Shown: positions 5,953 to 8,041 of the stretch, in pieces
Layout: each line of letters opens with the position of its first letter
Numbering within the stretch: the first letter of the stretch is position 1
DNA from: an uncultured Oscillibacter sp.
GTDB lineage: Bacteria; Bacillota; Clostridia; Oscillospirales; Oscillospiraceae
NCBI GenBank assembly: GCA_900770295.1
Contig: CAAGJQ010000162.1
Coordinates: forward strand, 1-8,041
Length of the DNA stretch: 8,041 nt
Reading direction: 5' to 3'
Program-made: the position numbers and the translations under genes
The notes under the pieces: model-generated
What the model was told of the DNA's origin: nothing
The model's input: only the letters and a program-made list of their open reading frames with translations
The model's database searches: none

Positions 5953-5993
5953 ACTTGAATACAGCTGAAAAATACCTGAAACGAGGTGAGACC

Positions 5994-6821
5994 GTGGACC
6001 TGTCCAAGAAAAAGCTGTTCCTGCTGGACCTGGACGGCACCGTCTATCTGGAGGAATCCCTGCTGCCCGGCGCGGCGGAGTTTCTGGCCTACGTCCGGGA
6101 GACGGGCGGGACGTACCGCTTTCTGACCAACAACTCCTCCCGGGGCGTGGACGCGGGACTGGAGAAGATGCACCGCCTGGGCATCCCGGCGGAGCCGTCG
6201 GACTTCCTCACCGCCGTGGAGGCCACGGTCCACTACTTGAAAACCTTCCGTTCCCCGGACGATGTTTATTACGCCGTCGGCACGGAGTCCTTCCGCCGCC
6301 AACTGGCCGAGGCGGGCTTTGCCCTGCGGGAGGAGCCCGCTGACGATGTGACGGCGGTGCTGGCGGGCTTTGACACGGAGCTGACCTACCGGAAGGTGGA
6401 GGACGCCTGCCGTCTGCTGGCCCGGGGCGCGGACTTTCTGGCCACCAATCCGGACCTGGTGTGCCCCACGCTGTTCGGCTTCATCCCGGACTGCGGCTCC
6501 ATCTGCCGGCTGCTGACCAACGCCTGCGGCAGAGAGCCCCGGTTCATCGGCAAGCCGGACCCCACCATGATCCGACTGGCCTGGGAGCAGACCGGATACG
6601 GCCCCGCCGAGACGCTGATGGTGGGGGACAGGCTGTACACGGACATCGCCTGCGGCGTCAACGCCGGGACGGACACCGCGCTGGTCCTCACCGGCGAGGC
6701 CACGGCGGAGGACGCCGCGGAGTCGGACACGCCGCCCACGGCTATCTACCGGGACATGGCGGAGCTGCTGGCCGCCCTGCGGGCGGCGCGGGAGATCACG
6801 AAACTGGAGGAGGCGTTCTGA
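5994..6821 (+). CDS. HAD-IIA family hydrolase (NagD / 4-nitrophenylphosphatase type)
   Basis: A 275-residue cytoplasmic phosphatase of the HAD superfamily, subfamily IIA, with a C2-type cap. All four motifs are intact: motif I D12-x-D14-G-T (LLDLDGTVY), motif II T45 in FLTNNSS, motif III K187 in GKPDP, and motif IV GDRLYTDI (211-218; D212 and D217). The TNPD stretch (151-154) is also characteristic. The nucleophile should be D12 with D14 as acid/base and Mg2+ as cofactor; likely substrates are small sugar phosphates, nucleotides or phosphoglycolate, which the motifs do not distinguish. GTG 5994 is preferred because GAGGTGA (5983-5989) precedes it and the family motif then begins at residue 8; the upstream open frame runs through the terminator hairpin. 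The stop TGA overlaps the next start codon by one base. Confidence 0.92.
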   Translation: MDLSKKKLFLLDLDGTVYLEESLLPGAAEFLAYVRETGGTYRFLTNNSSRGVDAGLEKMHRLGIPAEPSDFLTAVEATVHYLKTFRSPDDVYYAVGTESFRRQLAEAGFALREEPADDVTAVLAGFDTELTYRKVEDACRLLARGADFLATNPDLVCPTLFGFIPDCGSICRLLTNACGREPRFIGKPDPTMIRLAWEQTGYGPAETLMVGDRLYTDIACGVNAGTDTALVLTGEATAEDAAESDTPPTAIYRDMAELLAALRAAREITKLEEAF

Positions 6822-7717
6822 TGGCAATGGACCGAAAAGAGAAAAAACTGAAAAAACAGAGGGAGAAGAAGCACTTCCGGCAGGCCATGGACCGGGAGCT
6901 GCGGGAGCACAGAAGCTCCTTTATCGTGTTTTACACCCTGCGTGTTCTGGTGCTGGTGGTGCTGGTCCGCCAGTTGTTCCTGCACAACTACGAGGGCGCG
7001 TTCTTCTGCGTTCTGACCATCGTGCTGCTGTATGTCCCCAGCTGGATCCAGGTGAAGCTGCGGATCGAGCTGCCGCCTCCGCTGGAGATCACCATTTTGT
7101 GCTTCATCTTCGCGGCGGAGATATTGGGGGAGGTCAACGCCTTCTATGTGAACGTCCCCAACTGGGACACCATGCTCCACACCCTCAACGGCTTCCTGGC
7201 CGCGGCGGTGGGCTTCTCCATGGTCTTGCTGCTGAACGACGACGACCGGCTGACCTTCGACCTGTCGCCCTTCTTCCTGGCGCTGGTGGCCTTCTGCTTC
7301 TCCATGACCATCGGCGTGCTGTGGGAGTTCTTCGAGTTCGGCATGGACTGGTTCTTCCACTCGGACATGCAGAAGGACACCATCGTCAACGCCATCTACA
7401 CCGTGGAACTGGACCCCACCCGCTCCAACAAGGTGGTGGCCATCAAGGGCATCCAGGATGTGCTCATCAACGGAGAGAGCCTGGGCCTGGGCGGCTATCT
7501 AGACATCGGCCTCATCGACACCATGAAGGACCTGTTCGTGAACTTCATCGGCGCGGTGGTGTTTTCCGTCACCGGCTTTTTCTATGCCAAGAGCAAGGGG
7601 ACGCGGAAATCCGCGGCCCAGAGCTTCGTACCCAGCAAAAAGACGGAGGAGACGGATTACCTGAAGCAGGCCCGCGTGGAGGACCCCGCCGAAGAGCCGC
7701 CGGAAAAAAGCAAATAG
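6821..7717 (+). CDS. Uncharacterised six-helix membrane protein, possibly YjdF/DUF2238-like
   Basis: A 298-residue protein with a very basic N-terminus (residues 4-20, mostly K and R), about six membrane helices (33-54, 58-73, 88-104, 119-138, 148-170, 237-256) and a charged, proline-containing tail. Polar residues lie in or beside helices: W115-D116-xx-LH120, WEFFE (168-172, E169 and E172), D176, D228 and DTMKD (233-237) before N241. This D/H...WE..E...D..D arrangement resembles the YjdF/DUF2238 family of bacterial membrane proteins, a memory-based and tentative comparison; no activity is established. ATG 6821 has GGAGGAGG (6806-6813) 7 nt upstream and overlaps the phosphatase stop by one base (TGATG), so translation is coupled. 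The segment 181-227 between helices 5 and 6 is hydrophilic and includes a duplicated-looking NGES/GLGG turn region. Confidence 0.78.
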   Translation: MAMDRKEKKLKKQREKKHFRQAMDRELREHRSSFIVFYTLRVLVLVVLVRQLFLHNYEGAFFCVLTIVLLYVPSWIQVKLRIELPPPLEITILCFIFAAEILGEVNAFYVNVPNWDTMLHTLNGFLAAAVGFSMVLLLNDDDRLTFDLSPFFLALVAFCFSMTIGVLWEFFEFGMDWFFHSDMQKDTIVNAIYTVELDPTRSNKVVAIKGIQDVLINGESLGLGGYLDIGLIDTMKDLFVNFIGAVVFSVTGFFYAKSKGTRKSAAQSFVPSKKTEETDYLKQARVEDPAEEPPEKSK

Positions 7718-7724
7718 AGCTCTG

Positions 7725-7756
7725 TGCGAAAGAGGCCCGGGAGGGCCTCTTTCGCA
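7725..7756 (+). terminator. Strong hairpin ending the HAD/membrane protein unit
   Basis: TGCGAAAGAGGCCC (7725-7738) and GGGCCTCTTTCGCA (7743-7756) form a perfect 14-bp stem capped by GGGA, a GNRA tetraloop. Only TT follows, so it is a poor U-tract terminator but a good 3' end protector. TTCGCA (7751-7756) can instead pair with TGCGAA (7761-7766) over a TTCC loop, giving a weaker alternative fold. Confidence 0.65.
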
Positions 7757-7827
7757 TTCCTGCGAAGGAAAAGGCACAGGGCAATGACTTTCCGGGAATC
7801 CCGCGTCCGCCGTTTTGGCGAAAACAG

Positions 7828-7856
7828 TTGACTTTCCCGGGGCGGTACGATACCAT
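7828..7856 (+). promoter_or_regulatory. Promoter-like site with no gene after it
   Basis: TTGACT (7828-7833) and TACCAT (7851-7856) are 17 bp apart. Transcription would start near 7863 and meet a terminator at 7883-7909, giving a transcript under about 50 nt. No start codon with a ribosome binding site follows within that interval. Confidence 0.45.
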
Positions 7857-7875
7857 AGGACATATCCCGGGGCGG
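7835..7875. repeat. 11-bp direct repeat flanking the -10 box
   Basis: TCCCGGGGCGG occurs at 7835-7845 and again, identical, at 7865-7875, with a 30-bp period. One copy is in the promoter spacer and the other covers about +3 to +13. The position suggests a two-site operator; no regulator is assigned. Confidence 0.75.
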
Positions 7876-7882
7876 AGAATTG

Positions 7883-7909
7883 GAACGGCGCTGAACCGTT
7901 CTCTTTTTT
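7883..7909 (+). terminator. Intrinsic terminator or attenuator
   Basis: GAACGG (7883-7888) pairs with CCGTTC (7896-7901) around a 7-nt loop, and TCTTTTTT follows at 7902-7909. It is a classic short terminator directly downstream of the promoter-like site. Confidence 0.75.
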
Positions 7910-7921
7910 GCCCTTTGGGGC
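7910..7921. repeat. Short GC hairpin with TTT apex
   Basis: GCCC (7910-7913) can pair with GGGC (7918-7921), or CCC with GGG (7917-7919) around TTT. The apex CTTTG is the same as in three longer hairpins of the window. On its own it is weak. Confidence 0.4.
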
Positions 7922-7929
7922 CTGATACT

Positions 7930-7990
7930 AGACTTCATTAAAAAGTAGACTTTGTCTACTTTTTATAGCGCCGAAGACGCGTTGAAGTCT
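7930..7990. repeat. Hairpin array, unit C: closing stem around a 12-bp hairpin
   Basis: AGACTTCA (7930-7937) pairs with TGAAGTCT (7983-7990) in a perfect 8-bp closing stem. Inside, after one unpaired base, TAAAAAGTAGAC (7939-7950) pairs with GTCTACTTTTTA (7954-7965) around TTT. The remaining 7966-7982 holds only a weak GC-rich hairpin (for example 7968-7970 with 7978-7980). AAGAC (7974-7978) with GTCTT (7987-7991) is an alternative that would open the closing stem. The inner hairpin, with A-rich left and T-rich right arms, could also serve as a bidirectional terminator. Confidence 0.75.
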
Positions 7991-7992
7991 TA

Positions 7993-8041
7993 TGAGACGG
8001 CATTTGTGCCTCTGGCACAAATGGGCGACGCGCTCAGCGGC
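7993..8041. repeat. Hairpin array, unit D (cut by the window end)
   Basis: CATTTGTGCC (8001-8010) pairs perfectly with GGCACAAATG (8014-8023) around TCT. TGAG (7993-7996) is complementary to CTCA (8033-8036), a possible short closing stem, and CGC-TCA-GCG (8031-8039) is a small competing hairpin. The sequence ends at 8041, so the unit's extent cannot be judged. No gene is seen between 7718 and 8041. Confidence 0.65.

Noticed and set aside
5046..6827. A 593-codon minus-strand open frame opposite DUF3169 and the phosphatase
   Set aside because: Same cause; the + strand proteins have intact motifs and ribosome binding sites, while the antisense product resembles no protein.
7718..7941. A short + strand reading frame continuing over 7718-7941
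   Set aside because: It is the tail of a shadow frame over the membrane protein gene, crosses a hairpin, a promoter-like site and a terminator, and has no ribosome binding site.

Overview
The window is a high-GC, densely packed stretch of bacterial chromosome with eight protein genes, all on the + strand, in four two-gene transcription units. The purine-rich ribosome binding sites, sigma-A-like promoters and protein types (M29 aminopeptidase, MATE and AI-2E-type membrane proteins, a small Cro/CI-type regulator paired with a DUF3169 membrane protein) suggest a Gram-positive Firmicute. The high GC and G/C-rich third codon positions point to an Oscillospiraceae-like gut Clostridium relative (Flavonifractor, Lawsonibacter, Oscillibacter or similar). 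That placement is inference; there is no rRNA or marker gene here.

Layout: 1-90 and 101-233 hold a dense array of perfect, unrelated hairpins. Unit 1 (288-2046) is an M29 metallo-aminopeptidase followed by a gamma-carbonic-anhydrase-like left-handed beta-helix protein, closed by a terminator at 2052-2101. Unit 2 (2188-4725) has its own promoter and encodes a MATE exporter and an AI-2E/UPF0118 family membrane protein, closed by a strong terminator at 4732-4761. Unit 3 (4862-5828) is a 72-residue HTH regulator overlapping a six-helix DUF3169 membrane protein; its promoter carries three 18-bp TGAC-N10-GTCA operator-like palindromes. Unit 4 (5994-7717) is a HAD-IIA (NagD-type) phosphatase translationally coupled to an uncharacterised six-helix membrane protein whose conserved-looking polar residues recall the YjdF/DUF2238 type. 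From 7718 to the end there is no convincing gene, only a strong hairpin, a promoter-like site with an 11-bp direct repeat, a terminator and a second hairpin array cut by the window end.

The genes are ordinary housekeeping, transport and regulation functions with no obvious shared pathway beyond each pair. The unusual material is the non-coding structure. Positions 101-233 fold on paper into a complete four-way junction: an 8-bp closing stem around three abutting perfect hairpins of 14, 18 and 11 bp, leaving two unpaired junction bases. Positions 1-90 look like the right part of a second such unit, and 7930-8041 holds a looser relative. Several of the hairpins share the apex C-TTT-G although their arms are unrelated. 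I cannot match this to a named element. The remaining regulatory points of interest are the triple operator and a promoter whose -35 box is the loop of a terminator hairpin.
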